Assembly (NCBI GenBank): GCA_947564735.1
Contig: CANOEC010000008.1
Location: 51,176 to 115,175 of the forward strand
Source of the DNA: an uncultured Lachnospiraceae bacterium
Lineage (GTDB): Bacteria > Bacillota > Clostridia > Lachnospirales > Lachnospiraceae
DNA length: 64,000 nt
Direction of reading: 5' to 3'
A model generated the notes under the pieces. The model saw only the letters and a program-made list of their open reading frames with translations, ran no database searches and was not told the DNA's origin. The position numbers and the translations under genes are program-made. This document shows positions 1 to 9,842 of the stretch, one piece after another. Numbering within the stretch: position 1 is the stretch's first letter; each line of letters begins with the position of its first letter.

Positions 1-161
1 ATTCCCGCTCCTACTGGTGTCAAGTAATTGCTACAAATTTTTTCAAATATAATGCTATTGAAATGCGCATATAATATCGACTTCTGATAAATTATATGAT
101 GTAACCCCTTTTCTTACAGCATAACAAAACAACATGTCGCAGAACACAAAAGGGTTCTCCA

Positions 162-195
162 TTGACTTGACCCGAAACCTAATATAGAATATATA
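162..195 (+). promoter_or_regulatory. putative promoter of the cytosine methyltransferase gene
   Basis: TTGACT at 162-167 is followed after 17 bases by TAGAAT at 185-190. An overlapping pair, TTGACC 167-172 and TATATA 190-195, also has 17-base spacing. The start codon is at 226, with AAGGAGA at about 213-219 as ribosome binding site. Bases 1-160 are AT-rich and I see no other gene in them. Confidence 0.55.
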
Positions 196-225
196 TAACA
201 TATTTTCTTCCCAAGGAGAAATACA

Positions 226-1347
226 ATGGCATATAATAACATTGTCCCCACTGCCATAGATTTGTTCTGTGGTGCTGGCGGTTTATCAAAAGGACTTGAA
301 GACAGCAATATTAATGTAGCATTAGGCGTTGAAATCAACACTATTGCCACCCAGACATACAACAACAATCTGCCCGGCATTGTTCTGAATTCCAATATAT
401 GTGATGTCACAGGTCAACAAATCTTAGCACGGTTAAACATTCATAAAAATGAATTGTTTCTCCTTGCTGGTTGTCCACCTTGTCAAACATTTTCATCGCT
501 CCAAAAAGACGATGTATCAAATGATGCCAGAAACAACCTTATTTTTGAGTACACCAGACTTATCCATGAAACAGAACCATTGTTCATTCTAATGGAAAAT
601 GTTCCTGGTCTGCCAAATGGACGCGGCAAAAAAATTTTTAAAAAAGCCACTACTGAATTGCAAAAGCTTTACCATATAAAATATGATATACTCAATTGTG
701 CTGATTACGGTGTTCCCCAAACTCGAAAACGTCTGGTACTGCATGGAATCCGGAATGATGTATATGATTTGTTAAAGCAACACAATGCCCGTTTTGAAGT
801 CTCGCTTCCTTCTCAGACTCATACCAGCGACTCGGAAACAAATCCTACGCTCCTACCATGGGAAACTGTAGGTACTGCATTGGCTACACCACCACTTCCA
901 GATATTGCTGCCGGACAACCTGCACCTGCTGGCTATCCAAATCATGAAACAAGCGGACTTAACAATACAAACTTAGAACGCATTCAATATATCCGAGCCC
1001 ATGGTGGTAGCAGAACTTGTCTGCCTCCCCACTTACAATTACCTTGCCATCAAAGAGGAAACGTTGGTTACACTGGCGTATATGGAATTATGGATGCTAC
1101 TAAACCCGCACCGACAATTACAAGTGGATGTATATTTTTTAGTAAGGGGCGCTATGGACATCCTACACAAGATCGCGCTATTACAATTCGTGAAGCCGCT
1201 CGTTTCCAATCATTCCCAGATAATTTTATTTTCTCTGGAAACCGGTCAGAAGCTGCTTTGCAGGTCGGAAATGCAGTTCCGCCCCGCCTTGCCGCTGCCA
1301 GTGGATTTTATTTCTTAAATCTACTCAATTATATACATTCTCTATGA
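226..1347 (+). CDS. DNA (cytosine-5-)-methyltransferase (Dcm/type II-like)
   Basis: This 373-residue protein shows the ordered motifs of C5 cytosine methyltransferases: motif I DLFCGAGG at residues 12-19, motif IV GCPPCQTFS around 82-90 with catalytic Cys86, motif VI ENV at 124-126, motif VIII QTRKRL at 165-170, and motif X GNAVPP near residue 350. The family transfers a methyl group from S-adenosylmethionine to cytosine C5 in a short recognition sequence. Residues roughly 190-290 are the variable target-recognition region; the target cannot be read from sequence. The ATG follows AAGGAGA at good spacing. No recognisable restriction endonuclease lies beside it. Its stop is 4 bases from the stop of the convergent receiver-like gene, so the two units face each other. 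It could be a stand-alone regulatory methylase, but the context favours a defence-type module. Confidence 0.93.
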   Translation: MAYNNIVPTAIDLFCGAGGLSKGLEDSNINVALGVEINTIATQTYNNNLPGIVLNSNICDVTGQQILARLNIHKNELFLLAGCPPCQTFSSLQKDDVSNDARNNLIFEYTRLIHETEPLFILMENVPGLPNGRGKKIFKKATTELQKLYHIKYDILNCADYGVPQTRKRLVLHGIRNDVYDLLKQHNARFEVSLPSQTHTSDSETNPTLLPWETVGTALATPPLPDIAAGQPAPAGYPNHETSGLNNTNLERIQYIRAHGGSRTCLPPHLQLPCHQRGNVGYTGVYGIMDATKPAPTITSGCIFFSKGRYGHPTQDRAITIREAARFQSFPDNFIFSGNRSEAALQVGNAVPPRLAAASGFYFLNLLNYIHSL

Positions 1348-1351
1348 AACA

Positions 1352-2941
1352 TCAGTTTTTATTGGCTGGTGTTTCAGGCAGATGTGCCAACGATATTCCA
1401 ACTCTATTGCCATCCGCAAATGCCATATTAGCCATTCTTTGTGTATAATTTTCTTTCAGAGTACAGATAAACTCCAGTTCGCAATCTTTCCCCATTAGAT
1501 TTCCTTGTAATGTTCTTCCTTTAATTATCTTATAATCTAATATATAAATCGTATTCAGTTTCTTCTTCCATTCAACAGCAATAGATTTTTTATCTTCATA
1601 ATACAAAAAACTAAAATATTCTTTTTCTGCATTCTCTAGTGCTTTTCCACTCTTACACTTTATACCTCGAATGAAAATATAATTATTATTTATTTTTTCG
1701 GGCCTTCTACAATCACATTTTGCTGTTACACATAATAAATAGCATTCCTCATTTCCATCCTTATATTTGAATACATCCCCAAAAGAAATAGTATGGTTCA
1801 TATTAGAAAGTGTTCCATTAATATTTATCTTAGCATTAAGTTGTATCAAGTCATTAATGATTAAACTTGCAGTTATGCGATCTGCTCTTGCAAGCAATTC
1901 TTTTGCAAACAATTCAGGGATGAGAGCATTTTGTATGTCAATTTGCTGCTCCAATTCCTGCTTATATAGCCCTTTAATAAACAATTCAAACTCATCCCAC
2001 CCTTCCTCTTCTAACAAGATTTTCGCATAATATGCAAAAGCGTCAAATGAGATATCGCCAAGAATCTTTGCCCTATGCGTGAGTACCTCCTGAAATTGAT
2101 TAGAATAATACAAACATATCCCGTCCATGATACTTCCTGGTGATTCAATAATATTTTGCGCAATTTTAGATATAATATGCTCTGGTGAAATCATATCAGA
2201 TGTATCCTGTTCATTATTAAGATTTTTGGAAAAAAAGAAAAATTTTCTCCCATTCACCTCCAAGCCATTGCTTTTTTTATTTGCGACATATTCTCTTTCT
2301 GACGGCAAAAGATAACTACACCAATCTAAATATAACTTATACCACTCTTCAGAATTCTCATAATTGAATTGTTCCTGATCAATTTCAATACCGAGTTCAA
2401 TCATTTTCTTTTTCAGCGGTTGAATATTATTTTTTGAACCGCTAAAACATCCTTTTATAATATTTACAAATTCATCTTTTAAAATGCCTAGTTTTTCACA
2501 TATCTCCGAAATCTGTTTCACTTCTTCTTTGAAATGCCCAGAATAGTATGCTTTTAATGCATCCTCAATACCCTCTGTATTCTGTTCATTAGTATAAATG
2601 CAAATATAAGGAATCTCATTTTTCAATGCACAGTTAATGATACCTATTGTATATTCTGGGCGAACCGGCTGAGTCAGCTCCCAATCAATAATAAGTAAAT
2701 CTTTTTGCTTCATTTTTTTCTCTAAATATTCCCACGTATTTTTCAAATTATATGAAACCATTGTAACTGCACATTCACATTCTGTAGAAAGTGCTGTATA
2801 CATTCTACCAGACAATTCCAATCCCTTAGCATTACTATCTACCACCTCATATGGTTCCAGAAAATCATCATCAATACAAATAATATTTCTTATTGACTGT
2901 TTCACAATATCGCCTAAAATCTGCTCTTTTGTTTTTTCCAT
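1352..2941 (-). CDS. receiver-like protein paired with a GHKL ATPase
   Basis: This 529-residue protein has an N-terminal segment resembling a response-regulator receiver: an acidic triplet DDD at residues 24-26, a candidate phosphoacceptor Asp86 in LLIIDWEL, and a Thr at 117 in IYTNEQ. The remaining roughly 400 residues are not recognised and contain no helix-turn-helix I can see. The start ATG follows GGAG at 7 bases and lies 1 base after the stop of the upstream ATPase gene, so the two are almost certainly co-translated. Receiver-like domains of this kind are known next to Hsp90/MORC-type ATPases in predicted bacterial conflict systems. That link is from family knowledge; a signalling or effector role here is inference. 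Confidence 0.6.
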   Translation of the reverse strand: MEKTKEQILGDIVKQSIRNIICIDDDFLEPYEVVDSNAKGLELSGRMYTALSTECECAVTMVSYNLKNTWEYLEKKMKQKDLLIIDWELTQPVRPEYTIGIINCALKNEIPYICIYTNEQNTEGIEDALKAYYSGHFKEEVKQISEICEKLGILKDEFVNIIKGCFSGSKNNIQPLKKKMIELGIEIDQEQFNYENSEEWYKLYLDWCSYLLPSEREYVANKKSNGLEVNGRKFFFFSKNLNNEQDTSDMISPEHIISKIAQNIIESPGSIMDGICLYYSNQFQEVLTHRAKILGDISFDAFAYYAKILLEEEGWDEFELFIKGLYKQELEQQIDIQNALIPELFAKELLARADRITASLIINDLIQLNAKININGTLSNMNHTISFGDVFKYKDGNEECYLLCVTAKCDCRRPEKINNNYIFIRGIKCKSGKALENAEKEYFSFLYYEDKKSIAVEWKKKLNTIYILDYKIIKGRTLQGNLMGKDCELEFICTLKENYTQRMANMAFADGNRVGISLAHLPETPANKN

Positions 2942-2942
2942 T

Positions 2943-5876
2943 TCATTTCTCCATCTTTTGACTTATCACAAAACATGCACCATTTAAGGAATTAAGTAAC
3001 TTCTCATCCGTCGCATAAATATCCATATCAACTGAATTTAGACACTTACGCGCTAAATATAACCCAATTCCTCGTCCTGATGCTTTTTTAGTGTAAAATA
3101 GTTCAAAACACTTTTCCAATTCTGAATGTGACATCTTAGGACCAGAGTTTAATACTAAAACATCGCTATCTTTTACATCAATTTTAATTACCTTTTCTCC
3201 TTGTGCATATGCAACCCAATAAATGGCATTATTGACAACATTTAAAAAGACGGGAATAATAATAGACTCATAAGATTCTATTTTATAATCTATAAATCTC
3301 TCTGTACATATAAAAGAAATATCTTCTTTATCCATTATACTTTCATAAAAATTTATAATTGTTTCCCTAATAGCTTTTCCCGTAATTGATGTTTTAGTTC
3401 GCCGTGTTGTACGGTACATTGGCATTAGCATCTTATGATTCGATTCCAAGTGTTGAAATGAAATGCTAAGCGGCTTATATATTTCCTGCACGTTCTCATC
3501 TTTGACGGCTATGTTTTTCAAATCTCTTAGCGCAGATGCAATCTGAGCATACAATACATTAAACTGATGATCTATGACTTCTATCGCCATTCCTACCTGC
3601 GCCAACTCATAAAAAGTATCAATCTTCTTTACAAGCTGAATTTCCTTGCTCTTATACGCTCCCAGCAACTCACCATTTTGAGAATTGATAGAAATACAAT
3701 TCAATTGTTTCAAAAATGGTTCGTATACATCAACATACATATCACGAATTTTATCGACAGTAACATTCATACGATCTGTAATTTCTATTACATTTTCTTC
3801 TGTTATTTCCGTAATATGAAGACCTTGTGGCGCATATTCAAACAAACTTTCCTTATTCTCAAAAATCTTATTATCCACCTCATCACGTATTCGTTGAAAT
3901 TCAATTGAAATTCTTTCCAAAACAGCATAAAATTTATTATTCAATTCTTCTTCTACATTAAGGTAATTTTTCTTATATTCCTCCAATAAAATATTTTTCA
4001 GTGTATGCTCAGATGCCAATTTCTGGCTTTCTGACACCTTTTGTTCCAATCCATTTCTTTCGGCTTCATAATCATAAAGAAGGTCGCTTACGGAATCATT
4101 ACCGGAAAGAGTAATGTTTGATGGAATCTTGATTTTTAAGTCCACAATTTCTGACTTTAATCTGCTAAGTTTTTCTAAGATGTCTCTCTTATCAGAATCA
4201 ATAACTAAACTCTTTTCTATCTGCTCATTAAGTTTTCTCTTTATTTCATTAAATTCTACCTTTTTATCCGCAATCTTTGACCTGCTAGCTATGATTTCTT
4301 TGCGTATCTGAACTACTGCCTGATAATTTCTTTTCTTTTCCTCCTGAATTAACCTCTCTTGCTTTTGTTCTCTTTTCTTTTCCTCCAGAATGTCCTTTCT
4401 TTGTTGTGCTTGAGATCCATATTTATCAATAGCAATTTTTTTAAAAAATTCCACCAAAAGAAACTTCATTGCTCTATACGCGTCATTTGCAACAAATCCT
4501 TCCCTGCCGGATTTGTCAATCAACTTTTGATTTCCTTCTTTAGAAATTCCGACATATCCAAACATCTTACGATGACTAAAGTAATAATATCCTGCACCAT
4601 ATGATCGTCTCTTTTCAAATTCCAGGAAATCAAAATCTGTTCTTCCATAAGGAAGTACACGAAATCCATCTCGGTAAACATATAAACCACTGTATGTTTC
4701 GCCCTTATTCTCATACATATGCCATTTTTCAATATTCATAGTTGTATTATTTTGTGCCCCCTCCCAAAAAGCCATTTTTAATCTTAACCTTCCAGGAGAT
4801 GTTCTTGGCTTTTTTCTTGGAGCAAATGTATAGTTTTCTATTTTTCCCCATACTTTTATGTTGCCTTGGAAATTTCCAGATTCATCAAATTCGCCATCAA
4901 TCCAATTTTCACAATTTTCAAAATCTTCTTCATCAAAAAAATCTTTTAACTCTAAAAAATCATATTCATTTCCGTTTGATGTGTATATCTTAAAACTTGG
5001 CGATTCTTTCCAATCATTACCAAGAATCTCCCGTCTGTCCTCTATCAATGCCTTGTCAAATGGATTAAATAAGCCTGAAAGAGCTGATCTCACATATTTT
5101 GTCCGTTCAGACATTTCCTCACGATCCTCAATTAGATTGTCCTTCTGCTCATCCTCAAGCCAAATCAGTTCATCAATTGGATCAAATATCACGAAAAAAG
5201 TGCCATGCCCATAATGCTCAAAATGTTCTCTAATTCTATCGTATATTGCTTTAGGTATGCGATGATATTTTACCAAATCATCCATAATATCATTTTTTAG
5301 CTTCGAAAAATGCTCCCATGATTTGCTATCAAAATTTTTCATATATTGCTTCTGTAACCGTTTATAATGATTGTCCAAATCAGACAAATCATGAAATTCT
5401 TCTATAGGAACCTCAACCTCATCCAGATATAACTCATAATTTTCCATTGCCCGCCAATTCATAAATACCATCTGATACGGTTCCATCTGTTTCTTAGATA
5501 GCATAAGCATATGATTTCCAAGATAAGTTACAGACAATCTACCAATACCCTTTTCACCTAACGGTATACGCTCTTTCTTTCCAAAACGCTCTTCCACAGA
5601 TACTGTACACGTCATTATATCTCTTTTACTCTCTGTGCCTATCACAATCCACTTTTCCAGAATATCTGTCTTCCCCATTCCAAAGCCATCATCCGATATT
5701 GTAAATACATCTGATACCACGTCCTTATACCCCGATCTATAGAGAGCGGCATCTAGATAATCCCCATAGGCATCATAACCATTTTTCCACAATTCCGTAA
5801 TTGCTGTTGGTAAATCTGCAATTTGGTTTCTGCCGAGCAAATCAATTGCTCTGGCTTTTGTTCTAAAATTTGCCAT
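2943..5876 (-). CDS. large protein with two GHKL-type ATPase domains
   Basis: This is 977 residues from the chosen ATG at 5876, which follows AAGGAG; an upstream TTG would add 12 residues. The N-terminus is an Hsp90/MORC/MutL-type ATP-binding domain: E28 and N32 in ELWKNGYDAYGD, G1 box SDDGFGM around 61-67, and lid motif GEKGIGR around 117-123. The middle is long and charged, Glu/Lys-rich and probably coiled coil. The last 200 or so residues look like a histidine kinase: an H-box-like segment EVIDHQFN, an N-box VVNNAIYW, and a G-box region ASGRGIGLYLAR. It is translated with the receiver-like protein downstream. Such ATPases occur in predicted restriction-modification and MORC-like systems. 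Whether the C-terminal half is an active kinase is unknown. The AT-rich codon use differs from the core genes. Confidence 0.75.
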   Translation of the reverse strand: MANFRTKARAIDLLGRNQIADLPTAITELWKNGYDAYGDYLDAALYRSGYKDVVSDVFTISDDGFGMGKTDILEKWIVIGTESKRDIMTCTVSVEERFGKKERIPLGEKGIGRLSVTYLGNHMLMLSKKQMEPYQMVFMNWRAMENYELYLDEVEVPIEEFHDLSDLDNHYKRLQKQYMKNFDSKSWEHFSKLKNDIMDDLVKYHRIPKAIYDRIREHFEHYGHGTFFVIFDPIDELIWLEDEQKDNLIEDREEMSERTKYVRSALSGLFNPFDKALIEDRREILGNDWKESPSFKIYTSNGNEYDFLELKDFFDEEDFENCENWIDGEFDESGNFQGNIKVWGKIENYTFAPRKKPRTSPGRLRLKMAFWEGAQNNTTMNIEKWHMYENKGETYSGLYVYRDGFRVLPYGRTDFDFLEFEKRRSYGAGYYYFSHRKMFGYVGISKEGNQKLIDKSGREGFVANDAYRAMKFLLVEFFKKIAIDKYGSQAQQRKDILEEKKREQKQERLIQEEKKRNYQAVVQIRKEIIASRSKIADKKVEFNEIKRKLNEQIEKSLVIDSDKRDILEKLSRLKSEIVDLKIKIPSNITLSGNDSVSDLLYDYEAERNGLEQKVSESQKLASEHTLKNILLEEYKKNYLNVEEELNNKFYAVLERISIEFQRIRDEVDNKIFENKESLFEYAPQGLHITEITEENVIEITDRMNVTVDKIRDMYVDVYEPFLKQLNCISINSQNGELLGAYKSKEIQLVKKIDTFYELAQVGMAIEVIDHQFNVLYAQIASALRDLKNIAVKDENVQEIYKPLSISFQHLESNHKMLMPMYRTTRRTKTSITGKAIRETIINFYESIMDKEDISFICTERFIDYKIESYESIIIPVFLNVVNNAIYWVAYAQGEKVIKIDVKDSDVLVLNSGPKMSHSELEKCFELFYTKKASGRGIGLYLARKCLNSVDMDIYATDEKLLNSLNGACFVISQKMEK

Positions 5877-6122
5877 ACCATTTCCGCTCCTTATGGGATT
5901 GTTTCCCAACAACTATATCTACAAAAAAATTTTTCGAAAACTCTCTCAAAAATACCTTCTTATATCAATTGTATCAGAAAAAAGTTCTAATGAACAGAAT
6001 TTGTGCTATTTTATCAAAATTATACCAATTCCAGCGCAAGCGTCTAATCCCCAAAATATCTGATTCGAGTATTTCCAGTTCTATCATGGAACTCCATATT
6101 TCATTCCCGATTCCTCTTTCCA

Positions 6123-7901
6123 TTAACGCCGCATCGGCACCCGCACCGTAACCTTCGTATAGCAGCCCAATTTAGAATCAATTTCAATTCCGTACCTCTC
6201 TCCGAAACTCATGCGTATTCTGTCCTGTACATTCTTTAAACCGATTCCGTTACCCGCACCTCCGCTCGTCTCAATCTCACCCGCTATCTTTTTCCTCAGA
6301 CTTTCTACTTCTTCCTCGCTCATGCCCCTTCCAGCATCCGTAATCTCAATCATACAGTCTTCATCTCTTACGATACCCTTGATATAAATGTTGGTGTCTT
6401 CCGCAAGTTCCTCAATCCCATGGCAGATTGCATTCTCAACCACAGGCTGCAGCGACATTTTCGGAATCTCCTGCTTCAAGACTTCTTCCGGTATATTCAG
6501 GGACAGATAGATTTCATAATCAAAACGCAGGTTGATCAAAGCCAGATAATTCCTGATATATTCGATTTCTTCCTCTACGATCACATTGTTCGACACCCAT
6601 TTCATACTGTAACGAAGCAGGCTGCCAAGCGATGTGATTGCGTCCGAAATGGCATACTCCTCATCAATCTCCGCCATCATCTTAATTGACTCAAGCACAT
6701 TATAGATAAAATGAGCGTTAATCTGATTCTGCAGCGCACGAATCTGGGAGTTTTTTGCCAAAATCTCCCTGTCGATATTTTCCTTCATAAGCTGCTCGAT
6801 GTAATCCAGCATCTTATTGATCTGGATACCTAACTCTCCCATTTCATCGTTTCCGCAATTCTCAATCCTAACGCTTAAATCTCCCTTTTGTATCATACGT
6901 ATGGATTTTAAAATATCATAGAACTGCCGCAGAAGACGCGTCACAATATAATTGATCAGAAACGACAGTCCGATCATGATCACAATCATAATCGCAATAA
7001 AACTGCTCCGCATCCAAAACACATAATGTATGCTTTCCGAGATATTTTTGACAGACAAAAGCGCCCCCTGCATTTCACGAATATATAAATAGGAGACAAC
7101 AAGATGCTCCCTGCCTTGTTTCATATACTCCGTATGGATGCCGTCTTTCTCAAGCCCGTCTTCAATCAGGGCACGTACAAACTCCCCAGAAATTTCCTGC
7201 CCATTATCGCCAAAATACAGTTCACCCTCATCCGCAATAAAACAGCTCCACTCATCCGCAATATCCTCATACAGCATCGGAAACATGTTTTCCATTGTGA
7301 CCGCTGTCTCAATCACACCGATACGACCATTCTCATAATCCTCTACATTTGTTACCAGAGAAGCGATTGCCGTCACGCCGTAATCGTCAAACAGTTTATC
7401 CTGATAATTGTAATTCCAGCCAGCATAGTCCCTTTTCTTCGACCATTCCATTTTGTCCATGCGGGAATGGCTGTATAGAATCGGCATCATCTCCTGCACA
7501 TTGTCATTTACCGTGTAAACACGTACTCCATACAACAGCGTATTGTTATAGACAAGCCGTTCCAGTGATGCAATATCGGAATGGTAAAATTCCATCAATT
7601 CCGTGGTTTCCAACTTCTCCCTGCGGGCTGCTTTGGCAAGCATCTTCAGCAACGATTCATCATTCAGAAAGAATTGTGTCGTCATATTGATGGAATCAAT
7701 ATTCTTGCGAACATTATCTTCGCCGCGTTTCATGATATACTGCATATAATTTCTATTCTCACTGATCACATTCTGCTCCATATTGTAAAACAAAAGCCCC
7801 GCCAATATGGAAATCGGCATAATTACAAGAAGAATAATGACAAGCGTAAACTTTCTATTCAGTTTTAATCCGTTCCAGAATTTCTTCCAACGCTTTTCCA
7901 T
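6123..7901 (-). CDS. YesM-type sensor histidine kinase
   Basis: This 592-residue membrane kinase has a transmembrane segment near 18-40, an extracellular sensor region, a second segment near 298-320, a HAMP-like linker, and a HisKA_7TM/YesM-type dimerisation region with His397 in NAHFIYN. The ATP-binding core has N490 in VVENAICHG, a DAGRGM box near 522-527 and GNGIGL near 550-555. YesM kinases sense sugars, often through a solute-binding protein, and phosphorylate an AraC-type YesN regulator. No response regulator adjoins it. It starts 3 bases after the stop of the solute-binding protein gene and is probably translated with it. The family usually reads NPHF; here NAHF replaces it, which may still be functional. 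Confidence 0.9.
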   Translation of the reverse strand: MEKRWKKFWNGLKLNRKFTLVIILLVIMPISILAGLLFYNMEQNVISENRNYMQYIMKRGEDNVRKNIDSINMTTQFFLNDESLLKMLAKAARREKLETTELMEFYHSDIASLERLVYNNTLLYGVRVYTVNDNVQEMMPILYSHSRMDKMEWSKKRDYAGWNYNYQDKLFDDYGVTAIASLVTNVEDYENGRIGVIETAVTMENMFPMLYEDIADEWSCFIADEGELYFGDNGQEISGEFVRALIEDGLEKDGIHTEYMKQGREHLVVSYLYIREMQGALLSVKNISESIHYVFWMRSSFIAIMIVIMIGLSFLINYIVTRLLRQFYDILKSIRMIQKGDLSVRIENCGNDEMGELGIQINKMLDYIEQLMKENIDREILAKNSQIRALQNQINAHFIYNVLESIKMMAEIDEEYAISDAITSLGSLLRYSMKWVSNNVIVEEEIEYIRNYLALINLRFDYEIYLSLNIPEEVLKQEIPKMSLQPVVENAICHGIEELAEDTNIYIKGIVRDEDCMIEITDAGRGMSEEEVESLRKKIAGEIETSGGAGNGIGLKNVQDRIRMSFGERYGIEIDSKLGCYTKVTVRVPMRR

Positions 7902-7904
7902 CTT

Positions 7905-9536
7905 CTAATCAATTCCCAGCTTCTCTTTTGCCGTCTTCATAAGTTCCGTCTTCGCCGCCTGCACCTCTTTAAATCCATACGCTTCCCTCTTCTCTTGAAA
8001 TTGTTCCAGAATTTCATCAAAACGTTCCTCCGACTCCGCAAGCAGAAGCTGCGGAAGCGTCTCGCTCCATAGCGCCTCGATTCTGTTATCCTCAAAGGCT
8101 TCTTTTGAACCGTTTGGAAGGAGCGAATCGTATTGTCCGTTGTAAACCGGATAAAGATACGACCATTCATAAATCTGTCTTAGCGGTTCCGAAGGTTCCT
8201 GTTTCCACTGCAATTGCACGATATCATTCTGAAGCATCCAATAGGCATCATCCGCACCATATATTCTGTCATACTCCGTACGGTCACTGTTTAAAAGTTC
8301 TTTGACTTCTTCTTTTATAATCGGTTTACCGTCTATATAATCAAATGTCTCTCCCTCTACGCCGATTGAAACGCGAAGCTGTCCTCGCTCGCTGAGCAGA
8401 TAATCAAAAAAAGCAATGGCGCGCTCGGGATGCTCACAATTCTTTGATATCATTGTGACAGTCCAGCCGTTGATTCCGGTTGTCGTAAGCGTATGGTCGT
8501 CTCCCGCCGCATTCTTCGGTCCGTCTACCGCCAGATAAATCCGCTCTGGATGGCTGGCATAAAGTTCTTTCTGCTGTGCCGCCATGTCCGTATGCTGATA
8601 AATCATGCAGAAATACCTGCCCTTTGCCATCTTTTCTTCCATCTGCGTTCTCTGATCAATAAAAATATCGTTGGCAAGCAGCCCTTCCTCGCCAAGCCTG
8701 CGGAACATCTTAAGCCATCTGATATAATCTTCATCCGTATAGCGGTCATAAATCTCGCCGTCTTTCTCGAAAGGCACTGCCAGAAAATTCATCAGATATT
8801 TGTCAAAGGACACATTCCCCTGTCCATTAAAAACATGCGCACCCACCGGAATCAAATCTTCTCCGTCCACAGTCGGGAACATCTCATATGCTTTTTCCAC
8901 CGCCGCCTGAAAACCTTCCGGCGTCGTCATGTCCGGACTTCCGATTGCCTCGTATATATCTTTCCGCACCAGAAATGTCTGGTTGGAACCAATATTATCA
9001 TACTCCTCTATATCCTTTGCACTGTAACTGGAATTCGGATAAATATAAATATTGCCGTCTTCCTGCGTATACCATTTGACCGCATCCGCATCGCATACCT
9101 GATAAAAATACGCATCATACTCATCCGCAAGTTCATTCAGCGCATAAACCATGTCTTTATCAATCATCTCATTGACCTGCGGTTCCCACCAGCCAAGTGT
9201 AATAAAATCCGGTAAAGAATCCGCCGCTATCAATGCGTTAAGTTTCTCGCTTTCGTTTCCGCTCGGCGTGATGAACCGCAGACTTACACCTGTCTCCTCC
9301 GTAATCTTGCGGGAGACAACATTCTCTCCCCACCCGGTCGTAAACCATGAATAGTTGATATACCAGTCAAACGTAACAGGTTCCTTGGCATATCTTTCCC
9401 ATGCCGGCACATCTTCCGCCATGCCCGATTCCGTACCCTGCAATGCCCCATCGTCTCTTGCACATCCTGTACAAAGCAGACACATAAAAAGCCAGACTGC
9501 CATCCGATAGATTATTCTCTCATTCCTCTTCTGCAT
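7905..9536 (-). CDS. solute-binding lipoprotein, accessory to the sensor kinase
   Basis: This is a 543-residue lipoprotein from the ATG at 9536. It has a short signal with lipobox-like LLCTGC, then a type I/II extracellular solute-binding fold with residues typical of carbohydrate ABC binding proteins (ITEETGVSLRF, LNALIAADSLPDFIT). An ORF extension to 9710 exists, but the internal ATG has an AGG-rich site and begins a clean signal peptide. It has its own promoter at 9585-9613 and is directly coupled to the YesM-type kinase, so it may deliver ligand to the kinase as much as to the permeases upstream. The ligand is unknown; the locus suggests a glucooligosaccharide. Confidence 0.82.
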   Translation of the reverse strand: MQKRNERIIYRMAVWLFMCLLCTGCARDDGALQGTESGMAEDVPAWERYAKEPVTFDWYINYSWFTTGWGENVVSRKITEETGVSLRFITPSGNESEKLNALIAADSLPDFITLGWWEPQVNEMIDKDMVYALNELADEYDAYFYQVCDADAVKWYTQEDGNIYIYPNSSYSAKDIEEYDNIGSNQTFLVRKDIYEAIGSPDMTTPEGFQAAVEKAYEMFPTVDGEDLIPVGAHVFNGQGNVSFDKYLMNFLAVPFEKDGEIYDRYTDEDYIRWLKMFRRLGEEGLLANDIFIDQRTQMEEKMAKGRYFCMIYQHTDMAAQQKELYASHPERIYLAVDGPKNAAGDDHTLTTTGINGWTVTMISKNCEHPERAIAFFDYLLSERGQLRVSIGVEGETFDYIDGKPIIKEEVKELLNSDRTEYDRIYGADDAYWMLQNDIVQLQWKQEPSEPLRQIYEWSYLYPVYNGQYDSLLPNGSKEAFEDNRIEALWSETLPQLLLAESEERFDEILEQFQEKREAYGFKEVQAAKTELMKTAKEKLGID

Positions 9537-9842
9537 GAAAAACCTGCCTTTCCACTCCGCCCCTATCAAGAATATATTAATAACAGTATAGGGCTTTTTC
9601 TTTGTGATTTCAATGTGGTTCGTATATTGTCCGCCCGGAAGTCGGTCGATATCTCCGTCGTCGCGCCTGCACTCCGCTAATGAAAACCATACAAACAGCA
9701 TTTCCCACACAGAGAAAAGACGATATTTCCTTAAAGAAATACCGCCTTTCTTTTATGTTTGCTCTATCTTCTTACCTAACCACCATAATTCCGCCATGCG
9801 AAACCCAAAATTCACACGGAGAATGCCCTATTTGGGGGCATT
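9537..9842. other. intergenic region between permease and accessory binding protein
   Basis: This 306-base gap holds a good minus-strand promoter (9585-9613) and a small hairpin directly after the permease stop: AATGCCC at 9822-9828 and GGGCATT at 9836-9842, without a clear T tract. I see no gene in it. Confidence 0.6.
9585..9613 (-). promoter_or_regulatory. promoter for accessory binding protein and kinase
   Basis: On the minus strand TTGAAA (9608-9613) is followed after exactly 17 bases by TATACT (9585-9590). The start codon at 9536 lies about 50 bases downstream. This makes the binding protein and kinase pair an independent transcription unit. Confidence 0.65.

Noticed and set aside
114-410. 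98-residue minus-strand open frame overlapping the methyltransferase start
   Set aside because: It lies over the methyltransferase promoter and first codons, has no ribosome site, and its sequence looks like a shadow of the real gene.
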